Source: Enterococcus sp. ZJ1622 (GTDB lineage: Bacteria > Bacillota > Bacilli > Lactobacillales > Enterococcaceae). From it: a stretch of DNA of 64,000 nucleotides. The translations under genes and the position numbers were made by a program. The notes below the pieces were generated by a model that saw only the letters and a program-made list of their open reading frames with translations, searched no databases and was not told where the DNA came from. Positions 27,380-36,323 of this stretch are shown here, in pieces; position 1 is the stretch's first letter, and every line of letters starts with the position of its first letter. The stretch spans positions 1-64,000 of the forward strand of contig NZ_JAAKDW010000012.1 of NCBI RefSeq assembly GCF_011038845.1, written 5' to 3'.

Positions 27380-28465
27380 ATGTTAAAGAAGAAAGAAGGG
27401 ATTGAGATAGAGGGGATTTTTCGAATTTATAATCCATTATTTCTGGAATCTTTATTAAAGAAGTCAAGTGACGATTACAGAAAACATCGATTTCATATTT
27501 CTATAAGTGAATTAGGGATTATCCAAGATAATAGAGAGTTTTATTTTGTAAAGAAAGCAATTGAAAATTTTTTTGAATATAGATTTTCGAAAACAATATT
27601 AGTACAATTGAATCGACGAGAAAATTTATTAGAAATAGGAGAAATCCATATGAAAAAAAGAATTACTTATCGCTTTCCTTACGAAAAATATGATTCATAC
27701 TACGAAGTGATTAAAGAAATAAATGACCTTGTCGATGTTGATGGGGTATGTGGAGTTTTTGCTAATAATATTTATTATTGTTTAGAGGCAGGAATTATTG
27801 TTGAAACGAATTCTAATTTTGAACAAATAAAACAAGTAGCAGAACGTGCTGGAATGGAGGTTGATTATTCTTTTGGAATAGAAGAACTTACAGTTGGGAT
27901 GAGTCATAGACAATATAATAACGTTATTTTGAGAGCTGGTCATGATATAGAAGGAATAAAATTATCTCTGGCTCCACTTTTTTCATTTCCCTCGAAAAAA
28001 AATATAGAAGAAAATAATTATAGCGTAAAGACTATCACGAAGAAAAAAATATTTGTTTCTTATTCGCATAATGATAAAAATGTGGTTCGAAAAATCATTA
28101 GCGATTTGCGAGATTATGGTCTGGATTTCTGGATAGATGAAGAACAAATAGATGTTGGAGATAGGTTAATGGAGCGAATTGATGAGGGCATTAGACAAGC
28201 AGATATTCCAATTGTATTTTTAAGTGAATCTACTAAAAATGCTATGTTTGCAAAGCATGAGCTGTTGAGCTTTTTTACGAAGGTTATTTATCAACAATCT
28301 TCAAAGAAATCTTGGTTTATTGTTAAACTAGATCAAGTAAACCCTAATGATATTGTTTTTGGATTAGGTGACTTCAAGTATATTGATTATTCTGAAAGTT
28401 GCATTGAGGAAATTGCACAGGCAATTGAAAGGAAAATAAAAAAAACTAATAATTATAGATTTTAG
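27380..28465 (+). CDS. TIR-domain protein with uncharacterised N-terminal region
   Basis: A 361-residue protein. Residues ~222-361 form a bacterial TIR domain (TIR_2 type): KKIFVSYSHNDKNVV, then FWIDEEQIDVGDRLMERI, ADIPIVFLSES and FAKHELLSFF, where the Glu fits the NADase catalytic position. The first ~215 residues are not recognised. Bacterial TIR proteins commonly act in anti-phage or anti-plasmid NAD+ depletion; that role is inferred. It is more AT-rich than its neighbours, lacks a clear ribosome binding site, has its own terminator and sits between two related sortase copies, so it looks like inserted cargo. Confidence 0.85.
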   Translation: MLKKKEGIEIEGIFRIYNPLFLESLLKKSSDDYRKHRFHISISELGIIQDNREFYFVKKAIENFFEYRFSKTILVQLNRRENLLEIGEIHMKKRITYRFPYEKYDSYYEVIKEINDLVDVDGVCGVFANNIYYCLEAGIIVETNSNFEQIKQVAERAGMEVDYSFGIEELTVGMSHRQYNNVILRAGHDIEGIKLSLAPLFSFPSKKNIEENNYSVKTITKKKIFVSYSHNDKNVVRKIISDLRDYGLDFWIDEEQIDVGDRLMERIDEGIRQADIPIVFLSESTKNAMFAKHELLSFFTKVIYQQSSKKSWFIVKLDQVNPNDIVFGLGDFKYIDYSESCIEEIAQAIERKIKKTNNYRF

Positions 28466-28502
28466 TTTCATACGCAAAATGAAATAAAAATATATATAAT
28501 AC

Positions 28503-28536
28503 AAAACACTTTTTCGTTGTGAAAAAGTGTTTTTTG
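28503..28536 (+). terminator. Intrinsic terminator of the TIR gene
   Basis: AAAACACTTTTTC and GAAAAAGTGTTTT pair perfectly around GTTGT and end in T6, 38 nt after the TIR gene stop. Confidence 0.85.
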
Positions 28537-28556
28537 TTTTGTTTGAAAGGAGAAAA

Positions 28557-29084
28557 ATGGTTATTTTTTTTAGGTGTTGCTTTAATCGTCTTTTGCAGGT
28601 GTTTGGCTATGTTAGCAATCAAAAACATGAAGGAGAGGTGTCTAAGCAAAATATAGAAAAAAAGATGCCCGTAGATCAAATCAATGCACATGCGAAGAGT
28701 TATAAGGACGATGAAAAAAACGTCAATAATGATATGTTTGTGTGGTAAATGTTGTCCATACAAAAAGAAGCAACTGAAATGAGCAAAGGAAACTATGTCC
28801 TAGCAGGTCATAACATGGAAATGCCAGGTGTTTTATTTTCTGATATTCAAAAGTTGTCATTAGGGGAGGTGATGGACTTAGTTAGTAACGATGGCGTCTA
28901 TCGTTACAAGGTAACGCGTAAATTTATCGTACCTGAGTACTTTAAATTAATCGATGGCATTCCTGAAGAGAACTCTTTCTTGTCTTTGCTAAAGAAAGGA
29001 GAGAAATCCTTATTAACGTTGTTTACTTGTGTTTATACGTCACAAGGAAAAGAAAGATACGTGGTACAGGGAGAGCTACAATAA
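28557..29084 (+). pseudogene. Degraded class A-like sortase (second copy)
   Basis: This is a decayed paralogue of the sortase at 26535-27224. The C-terminal half is well preserved, with VLAGHNMEMPGVLFSDI, LTLFTCVYT and KERYVVQGEL. The N-terminal half is shifted (the transmembrane segment is lost), has a stop at 28746-28748, and lacks the ~50 residues that in the intact copy lie between the SIQ segment and EMGKGNYV. The first ATG (28557) still has a good GAAAGGAG site. It probably arose by duplication of the sortase, with the TIR gene now between the copies. It is not expected to be active. Confidence 0.82.
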
Positions 29085-29136
29085 CAAGGTTTTAATCAAC
29101 GCGAGTCGTTGAAATATGAAATGAGGAGAGTAAAAA

Positions 29137-31113
29137 ATGGCAATAAATCGGTATGTAAAAAAAGCTGGAATGCTTGTTGGAATGTTAGGAATCATAGCAG
29201 GCTGCTTTCAGGGGGATCGCGCATATGCAGAAGATGTCACGCAAAAAACGTCACCAGAAAAGGTCAATATCACGGTTCATAAATTAATGTACGATCAGGG
29301 AACAAATGTAAACATTGCTATTGATGGAATTAAAAATGATGGATATACGCATGGCAAATATCCGACTGGTGTATCGAACTTTGATAAAGGTAAGTACGGC
29401 GAAGTGGCTTTTACACTAGCTAATATCACGAATTTAGTGTTACCGAAAACAGATTCCGAATTGACGAATACGAAAATTGACGAAATTGTTCATGATGTCG
29501 AAACCAAAGGTGCGAACAGTGAATATATCAAAAAGGCGTCCAATAAAGTGACACAAGCAGTGAATGAGAACGGTGAGACGACTTTCTCGAATCAACCTGC
29601 TTACGTCAATGAAAAAAGTAATGCCTATGTGCTGTATGAAAGCCAATCAGCTGACGGCTTAGTTACACAAAAAGCGAAGCCTATGGTGGTAATTGCCCCT
29701 ATGACAGATCGTACTGGTCAAGGGTTCTTACAAAATATTCATTTGTATCCTAAAAATGTGGTTCAAAAATTACGTTTTGAGTTAACAAAATTTAGTGAGG
29801 ATGGGACAGCACAAAGTAAACAATCTCCTTTAAAAGATGCTAAATTCGAATTGTATAAAGGTGAACCTGGCAAAGGAACAAAATTAGGTGATCTTGTTTC
29901 GGATGAGCAAGGGAATTTAATGGTAACCGATTTAACGGTCGGAAAATATTATTTTGTCGAAATTCCTTCTACGTCGGTGATGGGTTCAGGGCAAGAGCCT
30001 ACGACTGATCAGTATCTGTTAGGAGCTGACGCGCGCAATGATGCACATAACAAGTTAACCTTTGAAATTACGAATGCAGGAGTGAAAAGCAATCTGACGG
30101 CTTCTTACGTGAATTATAAAGCACCCACTATCGATAAAAGAGTGACGAATGGTTCAGGGCACGAACATTCTTTCCAAATTGGTGACGCAGTGAATTATCA
30201 AGGAACAGTTCATATTCCAACAGATATTGCAGGTGGGACAGACGGAATCGTTGTGAATGGAGTGAAAAGTGCTACTTCACCTTATAGTGTGTTTAAATGG
30301 GGCGATAGGGCAGGACAAGGACTTTCGTATGTTGCGGAAAAAGCCCATATTAAAGTGACGAATAAAGACAAATCCATTGTTCTAAAAGAAAGCATAGATT
30401 ATCGTTTGATTTCTTCTAAGGATGGTTTTGTTCTTGATTTTATTGTGAATAATGGAAAAGTGAGCAATGCGTTAGCTGCTCTTCATGGGCAAGATCTTTC
30501 TATAACATACGACATGTTTGTCAACGATGCAGCAAAAATTGCGACTCCTTTATCAAATAATGTGGATTTTGTTTATAACAATAATCCTTTTATGCAAGAA
30601 GAACACCATGAAAAAACAAAAGCGATTGTTGTGACTTATGGTGCGAAATTTTTAAAAGTCGATAGTGGATTATTTGGCACAGGAATCAAAGCAACACCGC
30701 TTGAGGGCGCAGAGTTTGTGGCTAAGAATGCAGCAGGTAAGTATTACGGTGGTCTTACTGATACAGATAAAGATGGCGTCAAAGAAGCGAGTTGGGTGGA
30801 CAATGTGGCTAATGCGATTCGCTTGAAATCAGATAAAGATGGACATTTTGAACTAACTGGATTATGTGAAGGTACCTACTCATTAAAAGAAGTAAAAGCG
30901 CCAAATAATTATCAAAAATTAATGAAGGAGATTTCTTTCAAGGTAGACAAAGATTCTTATCAAGAAGCGAATCGACTGACAATCAAAAATAATCAAAAAG
31001 CAACTATACCGATGACTGGAAGCCGAGGATTTCAATTATCTGTGTTGTTTACTTGTTTATTATTAGGTCTGGGCGCGATGAGTGCCACTGTTTATCTGAA
31101 AAAGAAAGCTTAA
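29137..31113 (+). CDS. Major pilin (SpaA/isopeptide-type, LPXTG-like anchored)
   Basis: The pilus shaft subunit. The 658 residues have a signal peptide (1-31, cleavage near AYA-EDV). The pilin motif YPKN is in NIHLYPKNVVQKL (~residue 205), providing the Lys for sortase polymerisation. CnaB-like isopeptide domains follow, with an E-box GTYSLKEVKAP (~590). The sorting signal IPMTG (~residue 630) is followed by a hydrophobic helix and KKK. The GAGGAG site is close to ATG 29137. It is followed 6 nt later by a class C sortase, the typical pilus operon order. It does not match a pilin I can name. Confidence 0.9.
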   Translation: MAINRYVKKAGMLVGMLGIIAGCFQGDRAYAEDVTQKTSPEKVNITVHKLMYDQGTNVNIAIDGIKNDGYTHGKYPTGVSNFDKGKYGEVAFTLANITNLVLPKTDSELTNTKIDEIVHDVETKGANSEYIKKASNKVTQAVNENGETTFSNQPAYVNEKSNAYVLYESQSADGLVTQKAKPMVVIAPMTDRTGQGFLQNIHLYPKNVVQKLRFELTKFSEDGTAQSKQSPLKDAKFELYKGEPGKGTKLGDLVSDEQGNLMVTDLTVGKYYFVEIPSTSVMGSGQEPTTDQYLLGADARNDAHNKLTFEITNAGVKSNLTASYVNYKAPTIDKRVTNGSGHEHSFQIGDAVNYQGTVHIPTDIAGGTDGIVVNGVKSATSPYSVFKWGDRAGQGLSYVAEKAHIKVTNKDKSIVLKESIDYRLISSKDGFVLDFIVNNGKVSNALAALHGQDLSITYDMFVNDAAKIATPLSNNVDFVYNNNPFMQEEHHEKTKAIVVTYGAKFLKVDSGLFGTGIKATPLEGAEFVAKNAAGKYYGGLTDTDKDGVKEASWVDNVANAIRLKSDKDGHFELTGLCEGTYSLKEVKAPNNYQKLMKEISFKVDKDSYQEANRLTIKNNQKATIPMTGSRGFQLSVLFTCLLLGLGAMSATVYLKKKA

Positions 31114-31119
31114 TAGATT

Positions 31120-31869
31120 ATGATCGTGAGAGAACCGAAGGAAAAGGCCGGAATGAGAGGCCTTTTCCTTCTATGTAGTGTACTGTGGGTGATCATGGCG
31201 ATGAGCGTCTATTTATTGCCCAGTGTAGAAGCGAATGTAGCGCGATACCGCCAAAAGCAGGAAATCATGGAATGGGAATCAGAAGGCGATGAAGCGACAA
31301 TAGATGTAGCTAAGCAGGAATTAGGGAATCCCGTAGGGATTCTAACATTTCCTGTTCTTTCTTTAGAGTTACCCATTTATGAGGGGACGTCCGAGAAAGT
31401 ATTAGAAAACGGCATAGGAATCACGGAAGGAACAGGTAATATTATTGGTGGCAAAGGCAAAAATCCTTTATTAGCTGGTCACAGTGGCTTATACAAAAAT
31501 AGCCTTTTCGATGATTTGCCTTCTGTGAAAAAAGATCAAAGATTCTATCTAAAAGTAAATGAGGAGCAACATGCCTATCAAATCGATCAAATCAAGGAAA
31601 TCCCAAAAGAAGAATTACAACGGAACTTTACTAAGTATTTAGCACCGAATCCTAAAGAAGATCGCGTAACATTAATGACTTGTACACCAAAAGGAATCAA
31701 TACACACCGTTTTTTGGTGTATGGAAAACGAGTAGCCTTTACAAAATCAGAAATAAAAGATGAAGAATACAAGAAACAAAAATTGTCTTGGAAATGGCTT
31801 TTAGGAAGTATTATTTTTCTTTCAGTCATGATCATTGGTTTGCTAGTTATTTATAAAAGAAAAAAATAA
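31120..31869 (+). CDS. Class C (pilus) sortase
   Basis: Polymerises pilins through the YPKN Lys. It has ~249 residues with an N-terminal membrane helix (GLFLLCSVLWVIMAMSVYLL), catalytic His in LLAGHSGLY, Cys in TLMTCTPKG and Arg in NTHRFLVYG. A C-terminal transmembrane helix (IIFLSVMIIGLLVIY plus basic tail) is the class C signature. The start could be 31120 or the in-frame ATG 31153, which has AAGGAAAAGG upstream. It lies directly downstream of the major pilin. Confidence 0.9.
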   Translation: MIVREPKEKAGMRGLFLLCSVLWVIMAMSVYLLPSVEANVARYRQKQEIMEWESEGDEATIDVAKQELGNPVGILTFPVLSLELPIYEGTSEKVLENGIGITEGTGNIIGGKGKNPLLAGHSGLYKNSLFDDLPSVKKDQRFYLKVNEEQHAYQIDQIKEIPKEELQRNFTKYLAPNPKEDRVTLMTCTPKGINTHRFLVYGKRVAFTKSEIKDEEYKKQKLSWKWLLGSIIFLSVMIIGLLVIYKRKK

Positions 31870-31884
31870 AGGAGGGGAACTAAC

Positions 31885-32652
31885 ATGAGAAATAGAAGAT
31901 GGCTATTTGTTTGTGTAGCGACTCTTTTTTCTTTCACTTACACACAGCTGATGTTTGCAGACAGTCAAGAAAGCACGGATAGCACAGAACAAACGATTCA
32001 AACATCAGATAGTAGTATGATTCAAAATAGCGATGAAACCGTCGATTTTTCAACAGTTGATTCTTTAGAAGCACCGAAACCTGCAGAAGACGATCAAGTA
32101 GTCAAACAGACCATTCACGTTCAAAAGATTATTTCTTCTGAACAATTAGATAACCAAGGAAAAAAGTTTGAAAAACAAGAAGGGGTCAATGGTGCGAAGT
32201 TTGTCATATATGATGTAACAGAGTTTCTTCAGAAAATGATTCAAGAAGAAAAATGGAAGAACAAACCTTTAGATAAAGTGACAACATTGTTAAAAGAACG
32301 TGTGAAAAAATTAGCGCTTGATCAGTTAAAAAAAGTAACAGAAGGGAAAACCAGTACAGTAGCGCAACAAGATGGGATTCTGGAATTTTCGGTAGAGGTA
32401 TCTGTTAATCAAAAACAAGCCTATTATATTGTCAATGAATCGAGTCCGGAGAATGTTTCAAATAGCGAAGCCACTCTTTTAATTTTGCCGGTTTCGAACG
32501 AAGAAGGAGAGCTAATGAAAGATAGTTGGATCTATCCAAAATCGCAAACGTCTATGCCTAAAATAGAGAAGAGAAAAGTCGTTTCGACTGGTATCAAACA
32601 AAGTTTTTGGTCCAAAATCATTCAGTCTTTTAAGGAATGGTGGAATGAGTAA
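31885..32652 (+). CDS. Secreted minor pilin-like protein
   Basis: 255 residues with a signal peptide (1-25, cleavage near MFA-DSQ) and a Ser/Thr/Asp-rich linker. A domain resembling the N-terminal pilin fold follows (TIHVQKIISSEQL and GAKFVIYDVTEF, ~75-115), with a YPK motif in DSWIYPKSQ (~217). The C-terminus (VVSTGIKQSFW) is at most a degenerate sorting signal and lacks a clear membrane helix. It lies after the class C sortase behind AAAGGAGGGG. It is likely a basal or minor pilus subunit; the exact family is uncertain. Confidence 0.65.
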   Translation: MRNRRWLFVCVATLFSFTYTQLMFADSQESTDSTEQTIQTSDSSMIQNSDETVDFSTVDSLEAPKPAEDDQVVKQTIHVQKIISSEQLDNQGKKFEKQEGVNGAKFVIYDVTEFLQKMIQEEKWKNKPLDKVTTLLKERVKKLALDQLKKVTEGKTSTVAQQDGILEFSVEVSVNQKQAYYIVNESSPENVSNSEATLLILPVSNEEGELMKDSWIYPKSQTSMPKIEKRKVVSTGIKQSFWSKIIQSFKEWWNE

Positions 32653-32923
32653 AATTGTTCAAAAAGTGTTGCAAGTTTTTTTATTCCAGACGTCTTTCAT
32701 TTCTACGGTGAGTATTTTTAGCGGTTTAACCCTTTCGCAATTGTCGATTGTGTCGAATACACAGGGATTCTTAAAAAAGTGGTTGGGTGTGATGCCAGGA
32801 ACCATGCCTTTAGCAGTGATTAAAAAAATGAGTTTGTGTCCATATTATTGGATAAGTGTCTTTTTCTTAGGAATGGGGCTGTTTTTGTGGTTTGCTCGAA
32901 GAGAACAAAAAAAGCACAAATAA
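32645..32923 (+). CDS. Small membrane protein of the pilus locus
   Basis: 92 residues with two predicted transmembrane helices (FLFQTSFISTVSIFSG at ~12-27 and YYWISVFFLGMGLFLWF at ~67-83) and a basic tail. It overlaps the previous gene by 8 nt, indicating translational coupling. It is not recognised. Its position inside the pilus operon suggests an accessory membrane role. Confidence 0.6.
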   Translation: MSKIVQKVLQVFLFQTSFISTVSIFSGLTLSQLSIVSNTQGFLKKWLGVMPGTMPLAVIKKMSLCPYYWISVFFLGMGLFLWFARREQKKHK

Positions 32924-32948
32924 TTATGGTAAAATGGAGGAAAGAAAT

Positions 32949-33863
32949 GTGAATGTGCATGGTGAATTGATCATTCGATTAGGAGTGAATATTTTTATGA
33001 TTTCCTTAGGAATTAAAGTGTATGATTTATTACTCAAAAATAAATATGGTCATCTATTTTTAATGCAGTCCGGGCTATATATTTCTATGATTTTAGTATG
33101 GTCCTCCATGGATTTGCTTGGTGGGATTTATATGAGTGGTAAGAGTGATACGTGGTTGATTTTCCCTTTAATATTTACTTCGCTATTAAAAGCTGTGGGT
33201 GTAGTACTTGTGTATTCAGATCGTCTAAATTGTCTGTTGAGTTTGCTTAGCTATTTGCTTTTAGCTATTTTACTATATTGGCGGATGAAAGGAAAAAAAG
33301 TAGTTATCCAACAAACTTCCCTGATTAAACTACCAGATAAAAAAATTTCGATTTATTTATCTGAGAAGGATTTCAATTATCTTTTTTTGTGGTATGTTTT
33401 GACTGCTGTATTGGTGAGTTATTTTTATGATCAATTTATTTTTCAATGGGAAAAATTATCAAGGCAAGTAATGGTCCCTTTAGGGTTTCTTACGATTATT
33501 TTGGAAGCAACTTTAACCGTTTATTATTTCATTTTCCTTAGTCAGTTAACAGAAAATAAACGATTTGCTCAACTGATGATAGAAAGAGAACGTTATAAAG
33601 ATGTTTATCAGTTAATTCAGCGGTTACTGCTAGAGAAAAAAGTTCGAATGAAAGGAGAAGACGTCACTGAAGAGTTATGCCGTTGGGTTTCTTATGGTGT
33701 ATTTCAAGTTTTTGGTACAGATAATTTGAAGAAAGTAAAACCGGATGAAGCTATTTTGTTGCGATTATCATTAAATGCCAGGATTTTTTTCAGCAATGAA
33801 CAAACGATTTTAGAAACAGGTGTAATAGTTAGCGATGGCGGAATGATTGGAAGAATAAGCTAG
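32949..33863 (+). CDS. Polytopic membrane protein, unknown function
   Basis: 304 residues if read from GTG 32949 (GGAGG 8 nt upstream); an earlier in-frame TTG at 32892 lacks a site. About six to seven transmembrane helices fill residues 10-205, followed by a ~95-residue soluble C-terminal part (ERERYKDVYQLIQRLLLE). It is not recognised. It lies in the pilus/adhesin transcript between the minor pilin-like and adhesin genes. The C-terminal part hints at a regulatory or partner-binding tail, but there is no motif evidence. Confidence 0.6.
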   Translation: MNVHGELIIRLGVNIFMISLGIKVYDLLLKNKYGHLFLMQSGLYISMILVWSSMDLLGGIYMSGKSDTWLIFPLIFTSLLKAVGVVLVYSDRLNCLLSLLSYLLLAILLYWRMKGKKVVIQQTSLIKLPDKKISIYLSEKDFNYLFLWYVLTAVLVSYFYDQFIFQWEKLSRQVMVPLGFLTIILEATLTVYYFIFLSQLTENKRFAQLMIERERYKDVYQLIQRLLLEKKVRMKGEDVTEELCRWVSYGVFQVFGTDNLKKVKPDEAILLRLSLNARIFFSNEQTILETGVIVSDGGMIGRIS

Positions 33864-33880
33864 ATAGAAAGGGAAAAATA

Positions 33881-35968
33881 ATGATGAAAGAAAATAAGAG
33901 ATTTTGTAAGCAAAGAACGCTCATTTTAGCGTTCTTTTTTTTCGGATTCTTTTTCTTAGGAAGAGGAGTCAGTGCGCTGGAAACAGTTGATCCGTACGCA
34001 ATCAAAGAAAATAATAATTTAGCGTTGTACCACGATAGTGATTCACTAAAAAGTATTCAAATCACAGGAATCAATGGCTACAAAGTGTATGATGCTTATC
34101 AAAAGAAGCACCAAAAAGCAATCTGCTGGTCAAAAGTAAAAGACCTGAAAAATACCTCGAAGATTGTGGCACATTATGAGAAAGTGGGCACGTACTTAGG
34201 AAAAGAAATCGATTGTGACGTGACCTTCTCTCAATTTGTTCCTCAAGCAGGAATCAATGAGCCGTCGATTTATCAAACGGTAAATGGAACGAAGTATTAT
34301 AACTATTTATTATTGGAAAAAAACGTATACCGCGGTTTTTATATGCAGTCCATTCATGCAATGAATGTCCAATTGGGGTTCAATTATGCAGGCACAAAGA
34401 CGAAAGTGAAACTTGCTTTGCCACAGACAGAAATACAATCTAAGTTGAAGAATAAACGAATCAATTTAGCGGATACTTTTCTTTCCGTCTACAGTTTAAA
34501 TGGACAATACCAACAGCGCGTGTCTTGGTTCGATGATAATAACCAGTCGGTGGGCGAACGGAATATCGACATGAAAGAATTTGTCGGCTATGAGAAAATG
34601 GCGCAGCACCCTTATTATGTGACGAAAGATACGGCGTGTGGCGAATACAATGCGCCTGCCCAATCAGCGAACAAGTTGTGTTCAAAGGTAGTCGGAGGAA
34701 GAGCGGAAAAGAGTTACAGTTCCAATGGGCATTTTACGGACGTGGTGGGTTCAGACACTTATCACCGAAGTGGGGTGACTTTTTCTGTACAAGGTGAATC
34801 ACCGACATTCATGATCGGTGCGAATGCCAATAACATGATGTTCAGCTTTGATTCAGCGTTGTTGTGGACGCCACAACCTCAAACACCTAAAAAAGAAGTC
34901 TTTAATCAGGCAGAAACGGAAGCAAAAGAAAACAACGTAGATAAAAAGATCATTCCTCAAGGCTCAGACGTGTATTATCATATTCACCAAAAATTTGATG
35001 CGTTAACAGTTAATTCCATGAACAAGTATCAATCATTTACGATTACAGATACGTTTGATGACAAGAATTTTATAATGCAAAAAGACAGCAAAAAGAAATG
35101 GGATGGGGCTTTATGGTGTATAGAAAATAACGGGACTTGGAAAAAAGTAGATTCTCCTGAGTTGTCTGTATCAGGTAATAAAGTTGTGTATGCGGCTTCT
35201 AGTAGTTTTATCAATAATGCCGCGAATTATGGGAAAGAATACGTACTAGAGTTGCATATGAAAGCGAAAAATGAAGCGAGTGGAATCGCGCCGAATACAG
35301 CCACAGTCACCTTTAACAATGATACTGGAAGAGGAACACAAAAAACGAATACTGTTGAAAATTATTTTCCTTTAACTCCAGTAAAGCAAGGAACACAGAA
35401 TGGTGTGGATATCAATGGACGAGGAGCGAATGAGAAGGATAACGATTATTTAAATGCAGGGAGTGAAGTGGATTTTACAATTATTCAACCATGGCATAAA
35501 CAAGGGGTAAATAGTAATGATCAGTATTATGAGAGTTTTAGCATAGAAGATCCGCTAGAACAAAGATTGATCTATAAAGATGGTTCAGCTAAAGTCATTG
35601 ATGAGAATACGGGAAAGGACATTACTGAACAAGGTGTTCTTAACTATGATAATAATAATCGGCTTTTGAAATGGACTGCTTCTAAGGAGTTTCTCCATAC
35701 GAATACTTTAGATGGGAGAATAGTGAAGTTGATTTTCAAAGCAGTTACACCAAAAAAGAAAGAAGTAGGGTTAATTAATCAAGCAAAGACAAATATTAAT
35801 GGAATCGGAACACAAACGAATCAAATAGTATTTGGTGTAAAACCAAATTTGCCAATTCCAAGAATTGCTAGAACAGGTTCATTAAGAGTGTTAACTTGTT
35901 GTATGGTGTGTATGATTTTATTTTTGGGCGCAAGTTTCTCTTTATATAAAGCCGTGAAATGGAAATAA
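33881..35968 (+). CDS. Large LPXTG-like anchored adhesin / isopeptide-domain surface protein
   Basis: 695 residues. Signal peptide 1-32 (ends GVSA-LET). The N-terminal ~320 residues form a unique region with paired Cys (AICWS, IDCDV, TACGEY, KLCSKV) that could form disulfides. Residues ~350-660 carry two isopeptide-forming adhesin domains (YHIHQKFDAL, FTITDTFDDKNF and VDFTIIQPWHKQ, FSIEDPLEQRL). The sorting signal is IARTGSLR, then a membrane helix and KAVKWK. It is probably the pilus tip or mating adhesin and is the last large gene of the surface operon, followed by a terminator. Confidence 0.8.
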   Translation: MMKENKRFCKQRTLILAFFFFGFFFLGRGVSALETVDPYAIKENNNLALYHDSDSLKSIQITGINGYKVYDAYQKKHQKAICWSKVKDLKNTSKIVAHYEKVGTYLGKEIDCDVTFSQFVPQAGINEPSIYQTVNGTKYYNYLLLEKNVYRGFYMQSIHAMNVQLGFNYAGTKTKVKLALPQTEIQSKLKNKRINLADTFLSVYSLNGQYQQRVSWFDDNNQSVGERNIDMKEFVGYEKMAQHPYYVTKDTACGEYNAPAQSANKLCSKVVGGRAEKSYSSNGHFTDVVGSDTYHRSGVTFSVQGESPTFMIGANANNMMFSFDSALLWTPQPQTPKKEVFNQAETEAKENNVDKKIIPQGSDVYYHIHQKFDALTVNSMNKYQSFTITDTFDDKNFIMQKDSKKKWDGALWCIENNGTWKKVDSPELSVSGNKVVYAASSSFINNAANYGKEYVLELHMKAKNEASGIAPNTATVTFNNDTGRGTQKTNTVENYFPLTPVKQGTQNGVDINGRGANEKDNDYLNAGSEVDFTIIQPWHKQGVNSNDQYYESFSIEDPLEQRLIYKDGSAKVIDENTGKDITEQGVLNYDNNNRLLKWTASKEFLHTNTLDGRIVKLIFKAVTPKKKEVGLINQAKTNINGIGTQTNQIVFGVKPNLPIPRIARTGSLRVLTCCMVCMILFLGASFSLYKAVKWK

Positions 35969-35978
35969 AACAACAAAT

Positions 35979-36013
35979 AAAAAGGTCACCTTCTTCTTGA
36001 TAGTGACCTTTTT
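35979..36013 (+). terminator. Intrinsic terminator after the adhesin gene
   Basis: AAAAAGGTCAC pairs with GTGACCTTTTT around CTTCTTCTTGATA, just past the stop. Confidence 0.85.
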
Positions 36014-36041
36014 ATCTTGTTAGTGAAAGGAAGAGATAATT

Positions 36042-36278
36042 ATGGTTATGACCATGAAAATTTTAGCAGTTGTGTTACCGATAAGCGTTCCGAGCTTGTC
36101 ATTTTTTTTGCCTGAACAATATTATAGAGTGCAGAAGAAGATTTTAGAAAAAGTAACTCCGAAATCGTCTAGTGATGAGAAAAAATTATTGTTAACAGGA
36201 TTAATGGGTAGTTTCACTTTATGGTGTATTTTATTTAGTTTGTTCAGTTTGGCAGAAAGTATATTACGTGTTCATTGA
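36042..36278 (+). CDS. Small membrane protein
   Basis: 78 residues with hydrophobic segments at ~5-22 (KILAVVLPISVPSLSFF) and ~53-72 (LMGSFTLWCILFSLFSLA). It has a GAAAGGAAGAGA site. It is not recognised. It lies between the adhesin gene's terminator and the convergent CAP-domain gene. Confidence 0.5.
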   Translation: MVMTMKILAVVLPISVPSLSFFLPEQYYRVQKKILEKVTPKSSSDEKKLLLTGLMGSFTLWCILFSLFSLAESILRVH

Positions 36279-36323
36279 AATAAATGCCTTCCTAATGTTC
36301 CTCCAAGTTGTGATTAATTGAAA

